A DNA stretch of 45,727 nt from a virus. Each line of letters opens with the position of its first letter. Position 1 is the stretch's first letter. The stretch is from positions 1-45,727 of IMG/VR virus record IMGVR_UViG_3300024256_000018; one strand, given 5' to 3'. Below the pieces are notes generated by a model. The model was not told where the DNA came from. It did not search any database and worked only from the letters and a program-made list of their open reading frames with translations. The position numbers and the translations under genes are program-made. Positions 15,504 through 23,663 of this stretch are shown in pieces.

Positions 15504-18422
15504 ATGTCTCGAAATATAATTGAAAAAATAGAATCTAAGATTGATTACCTTGCATTCTATAATGAATATGTTCAAGGGATAAAACCCCTCGGTGATGATC
15601 AGTATATTGGCCAATGTCCCCTACACGATGATGAGAACCCCAGCTTTGCTTTTAATGTAAAGGATGGGCTGTGGAATTGTTTCTCCAATTGCGGTGGTGG
15701 GAATGTTTTCTCATTTCTTGAGAAGAAAGAGAATTTAAGTTCGAAACAAGAACGTGTCCAGTTTCTCTGTAAGAAGTTAGGGATAGAACTAACAGAGGAT
15801 GATTATACACTTGAGGGAAAAATAGAAGAAGATATCTGGAAGAACTGGCACAAATCTTTGGTCGGGAATAAGGCCGTGCTAGATGTGCTTTTACAGAAGC
15901 GAGGTATCACCCTTGAAACCGTGAAGCAATTCAAGTTGGGTTTCTATCGGAATCGATTAACCATCCCAGTGTTTGACTCAGAAGGAGTTTGTAGAAATGT
16001 CCGGCAATATTCTTTCATAGGAAAGAAAGTTGCGAACAAACTTATAAACTATTCTGACGGGTCTGAATACAGTTTTGGGCGTATGAGATTATTCCCAATT
16101 GAAAACGTATTGACCCATAAAAAAATCCTATTGTGTGAAGGTGAACCTGATACCCTCCTAGCAAACCAAATGGGATTCAAAGCAATGACCGTGACCAGTG
16201 GGGCTGGTTCCTGGAACAAAGCCTGGAGTCATAAATATTTTAAAGGCAAACAAGTTTGGATTTGCTTTGATATTGATGCAGCTGGAATGAAGGGTGCGAT
16301 CAGGGTTGCTAAGGCCTTGGCCGGGCTGGCAGACTTCGTCAAGATTGTGGACCTGAAAAAGGTTATGACTTCCCCACCAAGTGGTGACTTCACAGACTTC
16401 TTTTTGACCAACAATAATGATATGGAAACCTTCAAAGAATTATTGGTGAATGCTAAGGAGTATTATGAGGCCCCAGAGATTGGGAAGGAGGTAAGAAATA
16501 AGGAGTTCCGGAAGGTATCCCTCTCGCAGGCGAGTCACGCGAAAAATGCTTTATGTAATATTGAAGTTAAGGCCCTGGTCTCGGGCAAGGATTTTCCACC
16601 ATTTGAAATCCCAAATAAACTCCATATAGAATGTGATGCAGCGGGTGGAGAAAAGATGTGCCCGTTCTGTCCGATGTATACTGTCCCGGGGAATAAGAAA
16701 GATATTTATCTTAAGGAAGAAACCGACCGGGGAAGTCTGCTAAATCTTATTGATATCAAAGATGAATTATTATTCAGGAATATGAGAAAGCAACTTGGGA
16801 TTCCATTCAAATGTGAACGGACCCAAATGAAGATCAAGGACTATATAAATATTGAGGAGTTGAGATTGATTCCTGAAATCGATTTCACCACAGATACCGA
16901 TTATGAATATGTCCAGCAGGTGGCCTATTACGCCGGTCACGGGATTAAGGCGAACCAGGTATATACACTCCAGGGTATGGCCTTGCCAAACCCTAAAACC
17001 CAACAGAGCACACAGATATTTTGGGATGCAGTACCGGCCGTAGATTCGATAGATCTTTTTAAGATGAATGATGAGATTCATGAGCGGTTGAAATTCTTCC
17101 AACCAGCCCCAGGTCAAACCCTTACAGAGAAGTACGATGAACGATATGCGGACATGGAATATGTGTCCGGGATTTACCAAAGAAAAGATATTGCTCTGAC
17201 CTATGATATCGTTCTTCATTCAGCCTTAGAAGTTATGTTTCAAAACAAAAAAGAAAAGGCTTGGATGGAAGCTTTATTGATCGGAGATTCTGGTTGCGGG
17301 AAAACAGAATTGGCCAAAGCAATGATAAGGCATTACGGGGTCGCAGAATTTGTGACTGGAGAATCTACATCGGTTGCAGGTTTGATCGGTGGGTTATCCC
17401 AAACAGCAAAAAGATGGCACATCAATTGGGGTAAGATTCCCCTTAATAATAGGCGTGCATTATTCATTGATGAGATCTCTGGAATGAGCATAGAAGATAT
17501 TGCTTTATTCTCAGGTGTGAGAAGTTCTGGGATTGCTGAATTGACTAAGATAAGGACTGAGAAAACACAAGCCCTTACGAGGAAGATTTGGGTCGGTAAT
17601 CCCAGGCGGAAAGGTAACCTTTCAAGGAACATGATGCAGTACCCTTATGGGATTGTAGCAATACAAGAATTGATCGGGAACTTGGAGGACATTCGCAGGT
17701 TTGATTTTGCCCTCACAGCCCACTCAGAAGAGGTTGACAAAAAGATCTATAATGCTTTAAAAGAACAAGGACGGATTATCGAATACACTGGGGCCTTATG
17801 CCACGAGTTGATCATGTGGTCGTGGTCCCGGAAACCCAATCAAATTATCTTCAGTGCAAAGGCCAATAAGGCCATCCTCAAATACGCCCAAGAGATGGGT
17901 GAGAAATACTATCACGGGATACCAATTGTGGAAGCAGCCGATCAGAGATTAAAGATCATGAGGGGGTCCATATCCGTGGCTGTGATGTTCTATTCTACAA
18001 AGGATGGAACGCAAATAAAAGTTGAGGAAGAACACGTGGAATTTTTCCATGATTGGCTGGAGGAAATTTACAATAAAGATTCCATGAGATACGGTGATTG
18101 GAGTTACCAAGAATTGAGTAAGAAAAAGCTCAAGGACCAGAGTGCAGTTGATCGATTAATCAGGGATGAATTTATTGAAATGCTTTTAGAAGACGATACA
18201 TTCAATCAGGCATCTATGATAGATCTAACCGGGTGGGAACGTGGCCCCGTGAAAGCCATGATCAGTACCTTAAGAAGGAACAATGCGATCAAACGATATG
18301 GGACTTCATTCTACATCAAAACTGATGCATTCATTGATTATCTAAACAGGAGGAAGACAGGTGAGATACAGGTCAACCAAGCGGGCTCAGGTCCAGAGGA
18401 AGAGGAGCCAGCCCCATGGTAA
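15504..18422 (+). CDS. Primase (CHC2 zinc finger + TOPRIM) fused to MCM-like AAA+ helicase
   Basis: The protein has 972 residues. Residues 38-63 hold a primase zinc finger (CPLH, then C59 and C63). The TOPRIM domain follows, with LLCEGEPDT (about 210) and FDIDAAGMKG (about 254). A middle region has a zinc-type CDAAGGEKMCPFC cluster (about 376). The C-terminal half is AAA+: Walker A GDSGCGKTEL (about 594), then TGESTSVAGLIGG as in MCM proteins ('TSG--SSAAGLT'), Walker B LFIDEISGMS (about 652), sensor WVGNP (about 697) and IRRFDFAL (about 730), matching the MCM 'LSRFDL' arginine finger. A winged-helix-like end follows. The protein should unwind the fork and lay primers. The DnaG-type/MCM combination is unusual. 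Confidence 0.85.
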   Translation: MSRNIIEKIESKIDYLAFYNEYVQGIKPLGDDQYIGQCPLHDDENPSFAFNVKDGLWNCFSNCGGGNVFSFLEKKENLSSKQERVQFLCKKLGIELTEDDYTLEGKIEEDIWKNWHKSLVGNKAVLDVLLQKRGITLETVKQFKLGFYRNRLTIPVFDSEGVCRNVRQYSFIGKKVANKLINYSDGSEYSFGRMRLFPIENVLTHKKILLCEGEPDTLLANQMGFKAMTVTSGAGSWNKAWSHKYFKGKQVWICFDIDAAGMKGAIRVAKALAGLADFVKIVDLKKVMTSPPSGDFTDFFLTNNNDMETFKELLVNAKEYYEAPEIGKEVRNKEFRKVSLSQASHAKNALCNIEVKALVSGKDFPPFEIPNKLHIECDAAGGEKMCPFCPMYTVPGNKKDIYLKEETDRGSLLNLIDIKDELLFRNMRKQLGIPFKCERTQMKIKDYINIEELRLIPEIDFTTDTDYEYVQQVAYYAGHGIKANQVYTLQGMALPNPKTQQSTQIFWDAVPAVDSIDLFKMNDEIHERLKFFQPAPGQTLTEKYDERYADMEYVSGIYQRKDIALTYDIVLHSALEVMFQNKKEKAWMEALLIGDSGCGKTELAKAMIRHYGVAEFVTGESTSVAGLIGGLSQTAKRWHINWGKIPLNNRRALFIDEISGMSIEDIALFSGVRSSGIAELTKIRTEKTQALTRKIWVGNPRRKGNLSRNMMQYPYGIVAIQELIGNLEDIRRFDFALTAHSEEVDKKIYNALKEQGRIIEYTGALCHELIMWSWSRKPNQIIFSAKANKAILKYAQEMGEKYYHGIPIVEAADQRLKIMRGSISVAVMFYSTKDGTQIKVEEEHVEFFHDWLEEIYNKDSMRYGDWSYQELSKKKLKDQSAVDRLIRDEFIEMLLEDDTFNQASMIDLTGWERGPVKAMISTLRRNNAIKRYGTSFYIKTDAFIDYLNRRKTGEIQVNQAGSGPEEEEPAPW

Positions 18423-20266
18423 ATATAATTGATATCCGTAAAGCAAATCAGCTCAAAGAAATGGTGGAGTTTTTCATCGGGTGTGGGGAATGCACAATGG
18501 ACCTGGAAACAGAATCTCTGGACTTCCATGATGAGATATTATCTCTGCAATTATTAGCAGCTGACCGGTGCTATTATGTCCCACTGGAATACCTAAATGT
18601 CTTAAGGGAACGGGACCAGGGTGACCAGTTGAATATGTTTGATGGAATCTACAAAGAATTTCTCCCATGGAAGAAAGTTCGGGCTGCAACAAAGAAAATT
18701 ATGGAGCATAAGGATATCAAGAAGATTGCCCATAATATGAAATTTGATTTCAGCTTTTTGATTCACCGAGATATCCATCCTCAAAACTGGTATTGGGATA
18801 CGATGTTAGCAGCTTGGCAACTGGATGAGAACCGCAGATATGGATTGAAAACTCTATATGATCAGGAGTTCCCAACACAAACCAAATCCAATACTTTTGC
18901 AGCCCTTACGAAGAATACAAAATACTGGTTATTGGATTATGAAGATCAGAAAACTTATGCTTGTGATGATGTCCTGAAAACCAGGAGGCTGTGCAGGAAA
19001 CAAGAACCAGAAATCATGGCCCAATCTGATAAGGGTATGGCCTTCTTCGAGCACCAAATGATGGACGTGTGTGAGGTCCTAACTTACATGGGCGATCACG
19101 GTGCATTTATTGATACCCCTTATGCTCTTAAGATGCAACATTTTTATCGGCACCAAACGGAACGATTGGAAAGAATTATTGATCAATATATTACGGCCTC
19201 TGGATATTATGAACCGATCAATATTGATTCAAATCCTCAGCTATGTTATTACTTCTATGATTTCTTAGGATACAAATATTCTGGGGGTAAGAAGGAAAAG
19301 AATATCGATAAGTTTGCACTGCAACATTGGGCCTCAAAAGGAAGCAAATTGGCCAGGGCATTTCTACTGTATAGAAAGACCACAGCACTGGGTAAATTTA
19401 TTGATGATACGAAACCCGGTTCTATCCTTTCAAACCTGAGAGCGGACACCTCGAGAATCCACCCCAATTACAATCAGCATCGTACTAAAGTCCACAGGTT
19501 AAGTGGGTCCAATCCCAACACCCAAAATTTCCCACGTAAAGGGGGTGCAGTGCGCGAGTGTTTCATTGCCCCACCAGGTATGAAGCTGTTGATCGCGGAT
19601 TACTCCCAGATAGAGTTACGGTGCTTTGCTCATTATTCAAAAGATGAAAGATTTAGGTCTGCTTATGTGGGAGATAATCAGATTGATCTCCATGAACAAA
19701 CCAGGGCAAATGTGATCGCATCTGTCTTTGCTCATTTGAATGGGACCGACCAGAGGACCAAGGCCAAGAATGTCAACTTTGGAATCTGGTACGGGTCCAG
19801 TGCTAAGGGGGTCGCATTCCTACTGGGTTGTTCAATTACCGAGGCCCAAATGATTATTGATAACACCGTGGGATACTACCACCAGAACAAGGCTTGGATT
19901 GAGAAGGTTGAGAGATTTGTTCTTAAGAATAAATACGTTAGAAATATGCATGGTGGCTACCGTGATTTCAAGGGAATGAATATCAGTAGCATCGGGATGA
20001 GAAATTTTATGTACCGGGAAGCAGTTCACTTTATTATCTGCTCAACTGCAGCCTGTATTCTTAAAGAGAAAATGATCGAGGTCAGTAGGAAATATCGGAA
20101 GGTCAATGATGTGAATATGTTCCTACAAATCCATGATGAAATTATTGTGGAAGTCCCCGAGAGTTTTGACCCAATGGAAATCGTTTCAATCATGGAAGAA
20201 CCCATCGAGGGTTTCACAATTCCTATGGTTGTGGATTATGATATGAAGGACAGGTGGACCAAATGA
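18416..20266 (+). CDS. polA-like: Family A DNA polymerase with 3'-5' exonuclease
   Basis: The protein has 616 residues and overlaps the primase-helicase gene by 7 bases. Proofreading motifs are DLETESLDF (Exo I, residues 29-31), IAHNMKFDFSF (Exo II) and YACDD (Exo III). Polymerase motif A is LLIADYSQIELR (about 392-403), motif B is RTKAKNVNFGIWYG (about 446) and motif C is IHDEIIVEVPE (about 571). The length fits an exonuclease-plus-polymerase protein without a 5'-3' nuclease domain. It is the replicative polymerase of the phage. Confidence 0.95.
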   Translation: MVNIIDIRKANQLKEMVEFFIGCGECTMDLETESLDFHDEILSLQLLAADRCYYVPLEYLNVLRERDQGDQLNMFDGIYKEFLPWKKVRAATKKIMEHKDIKKIAHNMKFDFSFLIHRDIHPQNWYWDTMLAAWQLDENRRYGLKTLYDQEFPTQTKSNTFAALTKNTKYWLLDYEDQKTYACDDVLKTRRLCRKQEPEIMAQSDKGMAFFEHQMMDVCEVLTYMGDHGAFIDTPYALKMQHFYRHQTERLERIIDQYITASGYYEPINIDSNPQLCYYFYDFLGYKYSGGKKEKNIDKFALQHWASKGSKLARAFLLYRKTTALGKFIDDTKPGSILSNLRADTSRIHPNYNQHRTKVHRLSGSNPNTQNFPRKGGAVRECFIAPPGMKLLIADYSQIELRCFAHYSKDERFRSAYVGDNQIDLHEQTRANVIASVFAHLNGTDQRTKAKNVNFGIWYGSSAKGVAFLLGCSITEAQMIIDNTVGYYHQNKAWIEKVERFVLKNKYVRNMHGGYRDFKGMNISSIGMRNFMYREAVHFIICSTAACILKEKMIEVSRKYRKVNDVNMFLQIHDEIIVEVPESFDPMEIVSIMEEPIEGFTIPMVVDYDMKDRWTK

Positions 20267-20442
20267 GAAGAATAATAATTAGGATTATTTTGGGATTATT
20301 TCTGACAGCCTTTGTGGTAATTGAAACTGGTCCTTGGACTGGGGCTGCAATTGCCTTCCTTTTAATCCGAGCGGAGTTAGTAGATTATTCAATTTATAGG
20401 TTCTACAAATCAATAAGGGATGCCGCAGAAGGGGATGCATGA
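20263..20442 (+). CDS. Small membrane protein, 59 aa
   Basis: The gene starts at the ATGA overlapping the polymerase stop and encodes 59 residues. Two hydrophobic segments (IIIRIILGLFLTAFVVI and WTGAAIAFLLIRAELV) follow a positively charged start, predicting one or two membrane spans. The role is unknown. It has the general shape of a small holin, but its place between replication genes does not support that. Confidence 0.55.
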   Translation: MRRIIIRIILGLFLTAFVVIETGPWTGAAIAFLLIRAELVDYSIYRFYKSIRDAAEGDA

Positions 20443-20786
20443 TGGAAAAATACTACGATAAGAATGGACATGCAGAGCACTATGATTCCCATAGAATTAA
20501 TGCTCTCATTCAGATGGAACAAATTTGGGGAACGGAAAAGCTCATGACCCATTATGAGATGACTGTTTTCGAATATAGATTCAGACTGGGTTTGAAAGAC
20601 CCGGACCTGGTTGATCAGGATTTGATTAAGATCAAATGGTTTGAAACTACTATCAAATATTTGAGGGACAAAATTGATAACGGGGATGAAGTTGATGGTC
20701 TGGATTTCGGACCCCACCCACTCCCCGGGAAACTGCAAGCAATGCAACTAAATAATAACAATGATAAAGGAGAAAAAGTCAAATGA
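20439..20786 (+). CDS. DUF3310-like protein
   Basis: The protein has 115 residues and overlaps both neighbours (ATGATG at the start, ATGA at the end). The central part, with FEYRFRLGLKDPDLVDQDL followed by IKIKWFETTIKYLRDKI, resembles the DUF3310 family of small phage proteins (a 'K-iiRwg-K-dp-eDl-KI-wfet' pattern), often found near nucleotide metabolism genes and sometimes annotated as nucleotide kinases without proof. It begins the modification operon. Confidence 0.55.
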   Translation: MMEKYYDKNGHAEHYDSHRINALIQMEQIWGTEKLMTHYEMTVFEYRFRLGLKDPDLVDQDLIKIKWFETTIKYLRDKIDNGDEVDGLDFGPHPLPGKLQAMQLNNNNDKGEKVK

Positions 20787-21700
20787 AGAAAGCGAAAGCT
20801 GGTTCCAAGTACGTGAATGAAATCACCCCAGGTGAAGTCCTTGAAGTGCGGAAGAAATTACCCATGGATTTTCACTGGAGGCATCTGAGAAAACAAATCC
20901 CATTTCTGGGTGAGATTTTCTGTGTTGCCCAGAAGAAATATTATTCAGCCTTGTGCTCCAAAAAGTACCGCTACAAGAATGCTGATAAATCAATCGCTCA
21001 TCTGGATGAAGGTCACTTCCAGGGATACTCATTTGCGATCGAAGAATTCACCAAACCCGGTGACTGGGTTCTTGACCCATTCGTGGGCTCGGGCACTGCA
21101 ATTATCGAGGCCCACCACAAGGGTAGGAATGCAGTGGGAATCGAGATCGAGTACAATGAATTAGTTGAACTGAATCTTAAGCACATGATGGAGGGATATC
21201 CTAAGAAAACCCGGCACAATATTCTGATCGGGGATGCACGAGATCAGATTAAGAAAATCCGTAGGAAATTTCCTCTGGTTGTGATGGGTTTCCCTTATCC
21301 GATCATAGCCGGTGGTATCACTTCCGATAAGCCGATGAGACCCAAGGGTGACCCTCGTGGGAATCAAGTTTATGATCACGTTGATTCATTTGGAAATATG
21401 AAATTGCCTCAGTTCTTAGATGAGATGGTTTCCCTGTTTGGGGACATCATTACAAAGACTGAAGTGGGTGGTCGGATTGTTACGATTATCAAGGACCCGA
21501 TCAACAACAAGGCCCCATTCATGCTTCAGAAGAAAGTGGTTGATGCTGTCCTGGAGAATCACCCTGGTCTGGAGATGGAATCATTCTTCATTCATCATCA
21601 CATTCCTGAGACCTTACGGATTAGATCTTACAGGAAAAGATGGCCAGAGGTTATGATTCCTGTGTACCAAGTTGGACTGGTTTTAAGGAGGACGAAATAA
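20783..21700 (+). CDS. Amino-methyltransferase-like protein with altered catalytic motif
   Basis: The protein has 305 residues. Residues 98-106 are DPFVGSGTA, the SAM-binding motif I of N4-cytosine/N6-adenine methyltransferases, followed by GIEIEYNE (motif II, acidic residue for the ribose) and GDARD (about 150-154). Motif IV, normally (D/N/S)PP(Y/F), reads here as GFPYP at about 169-173, with Gly and Phe in place of the catalytic Asp/Asn/Ser and first Pro. The protein may be a methyltransferase with changed chemistry, a DNA-binding relative, or one acting on an unusual base. It overlaps its neighbours by a few bases. Confidence 0.7.
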   Translation: MKKAKAGSKYVNEITPGEVLEVRKKLPMDFHWRHLRKQIPFLGEIFCVAQKKYYSALCSKKYRYKNADKSIAHLDEGHFQGYSFAIEEFTKPGDWVLDPFVGSGTAIIEAHHKGRNAVGIEIEYNELVELNLKHMMEGYPKKTRHNILIGDARDQIKKIRRKFPLVVMGFPYPIIAGGITSDKPMRPKGDPRGNQVYDHVDSFGNMKLPQFLDEMVSLFGDIITKTEVGGRIVTIIKDPINNKAPFMLQKKVVDAVLENHPGLEMESFFIHHHIPETLRIRSYRKRWPEVMIPVYQVGLVLRRTK

Positions 21701-22530
21701 TGAAAATCTACCCCAACGCTTCAGTTGCCATTCTTGAGAGTGGCAAGGCCCTAAATAATCTGGGCATGAAGACTGAATCTCAACAGTGGCAAGGGAAGGA
21801 TGGAACACCCGATACGATCGAGATTATGGGCCACTCATTCAAATGCCCTATGCCACAATTAGCAAAGAGTCTTGCGGTCCTTACTGAGGCCGATTTGCCC
21901 TGGGCTGAAGATCACTTCCAAGAACGGATATCTGGAGCCCCATCCAACCCAGGAGAATCATATAAGAGATGGCCCTATTATGTGAACAAGACCAGGGAAG
22001 ATGAAGCATACAAACCACAGGGAACTTTCACCCATACCTATATGGAACGCTATTGGCCCCGTGAAGCTCACGCTGAGGGCTGGCCTAATAACCATAAGGC
22101 CATAGGGGTAAGACGTGGCATACGGTATGAATACGGAGACCTAAACGATGTTGTGGCTCAGTTGCAGAGCAATCCCTCAACGCGCCAGGCGTACTTGCCC
22201 GTGTGGTTCCCAGAGGATACCGGTCAAATCCATGGGGGAAGATTACCGTGCAGCCTGGGTTATCTCTTTATGATTAGGGAGGGATTCATGCACGTTCATT
22301 ATTACATCCGTTCGTGTGATTTCATCCGCCATTTTCATAACGATATCTATCTTACTGTGAGACTGGTTCAACACATGATCGAATGTATTAACCCAGAGCT
22401 GTTCCCGGGATTCCTTCACATGCATATTGGGTCATTCCATGTCCTGGCCACAGACAGGGTTGCGATGAAGAAAAAGATAGCAGCATTTCAAGAAAAATAT
22501 AGCCGAAGAATTACGGAGGGATTATCATGA
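21700..22530 (+). CDS. Thymidylate synthase-family enzyme, dCMP hydroxymethylase-like
   Basis: The protein has 276 residues; the ATG at 21700 overlaps the upstream stop (TAATG) and follows AAGGAGG. The active-site Cys is C184 in RLPCSLGYLF. The phosphate-binding RSCD is at 204-207. The position of the pyrimidine-reading Asn of thymidylate synthases (eight residues after RSCD in 'GLPFNI') is D215 here (HFHNDI). In phage T4 dCMP hydroxymethylase an Asp at this position makes the enzyme prefer dCMP over dUMP. His247 matches the conserved 'G-THLY' His. The likely product is hydroxymethyl- or methyl-dCMP. The substrate is inferred from the residue change. Confidence 0.75.
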   Translation: MKIYPNASVAILESGKALNNLGMKTESQQWQGKDGTPDTIEIMGHSFKCPMPQLAKSLAVLTEADLPWAEDHFQERISGAPSNPGESYKRWPYYVNKTREDEAYKPQGTFTHTYMERYWPREAHAEGWPNNHKAIGVRRGIRYEYGDLNDVVAQLQSNPSTRQAYLPVWFPEDTGQIHGGRLPCSLGYLFMIREGFMHVHYYIRSCDFIRHFHNDIYLTVRLVQHMIECINPELFPGFLHMHIGSFHVLATDRVAMKKKIAAFQEKYSRRITEGLS

Positions 22531-23663
22531 AAATCTTAGGACTTACATCTGGTATCGGGTCCATGATGATTGGGGCTCGAGGCAAGCATAAAATCCTCGG
22601 GAATATTGAGTGGAGGAAATACTATCACACTGGTACTTTCGAAAACAATTTCCCAGGTTCATTTATGGTTCATAAGATGGAAGATGTGCCAGAGAAAATC
22701 AGACCGCAATTGGAAGGGGTTGATCTAATTATTGGTCACCCAGAATGTGGGAACTTCTCAAACCTGCACACAACTAAACCCTGCAACAATGCCATGGACA
22801 TTCCCTTGTTCATGGATGTGTGTAAAGAATTGAGGCCGAAGTTTTTCGTTCTGGATAATCTCCCAAAATCTTTGCTGGCTGTGCCAATGAAGAAATGGGT
22901 CCATGAGTTCCCAGATTACAATATCGAATTCCAATATATTTCTAATTTTCATTATGGAAATACTCAGAAGAATCGGAAACGATTATTCATCATTGCTTCC
23001 CTAAAAGAATTGAAATATTTATTCCGCCCCGGGGAAGTGGAACACGATATGAAATTTTGGGATGTGATTAAGGATTTACCCAACAAGGCAAACAGACCCG
23101 CGATCAATCACGACCACCTGAAACCAGAGGACCCCATGGTGAATTTCTCTCCTCATTATTTTGGATATGCCAGAGGGAAGACTATGACCTGGGCTCAGTT
23201 CACAAAACGGATAGAAAAGAATGTGGACAAAAGCAACAATATTATGTACACAAACTTAAAGGGAGAGAGGAGAATCAAGATCGGGTTTCGTGTGATCACA
23301 TTAGATAAATATGCCCCAACCTTAACAGGGCAATCGATGTGTTATAGGGCTGATACATTCCAGCCTTTCACGATACGTGAGCGTGCCCGTATACAAGGCG
23401 TGCCCGATGACTTCATTTTCTATCCCCTCAAACCGGATATTAGAGAGCGTGCTATCCTGGTCAAACAGACCGGGAAATGTATGCCCATTCAGTTCTGTAC
23501 TTTTCTTGTGAATCAGATTGCAGGTCACCTCAAAGGTGTGAAGACAAGGGCATCCGGGAAACGCTTTCTTAAGTACCCGGAATTTATGTTAGAACAATTC
23601 GATGAACTGGCACAGGAAGTTCTATTTTTAGATGAGGAGGAATCATCATGTGTGGGCTCTTAA
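22527..23663 (+). CDS. Divergent cytosine-C5 DNA methyltransferase
   Basis: The protein has 378 residues and overlaps the preceding gene (ATGA). Motif I is LTSGIGSM (about 6-13), motif II has E28 (NIEW), and motif VIII is QKNRKRLFIIA (about 147-157). Motif IX, RERARIQGVPDDF, lies in the C-terminal part. The catalytic Cys is C74, but motif IV is HPECGNFS instead of the usual 'PPCQ-FS', and motif VI is LDNL instead of 'ENV'. These changes touch residues that contact the flipped cytosine, so the substrate or the group transferred may differ from a standard methyltransferase. It could protect DNA or start a hypermodification. Confidence 0.75.
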   Translation: MKILGLTSGIGSMMIGARGKHKILGNIEWRKYYHTGTFENNFPGSFMVHKMEDVPEKIRPQLEGVDLIIGHPECGNFSNLHTTKPCNNAMDIPLFMDVCKELRPKFFVLDNLPKSLLAVPMKKWVHEFPDYNIEFQYISNFHYGNTQKNRKRLFIIASLKELKYLFRPGEVEHDMKFWDVIKDLPNKANRPAINHDHLKPEDPMVNFSPHYFGYARGKTMTWAQFTKRIEKNVDKSNNIMYTNLKGERRIKIGFRVITLDKYAPTLTGQSMCYRADTFQPFTIRERARIQGVPDDFIFYPLKPDIRERAILVKQTGKCMPIQFCTFLVNQIAGHLKGVKTRASGKRFLKYPEFMLEQFDELAQEVLFLDEEESSCVGS

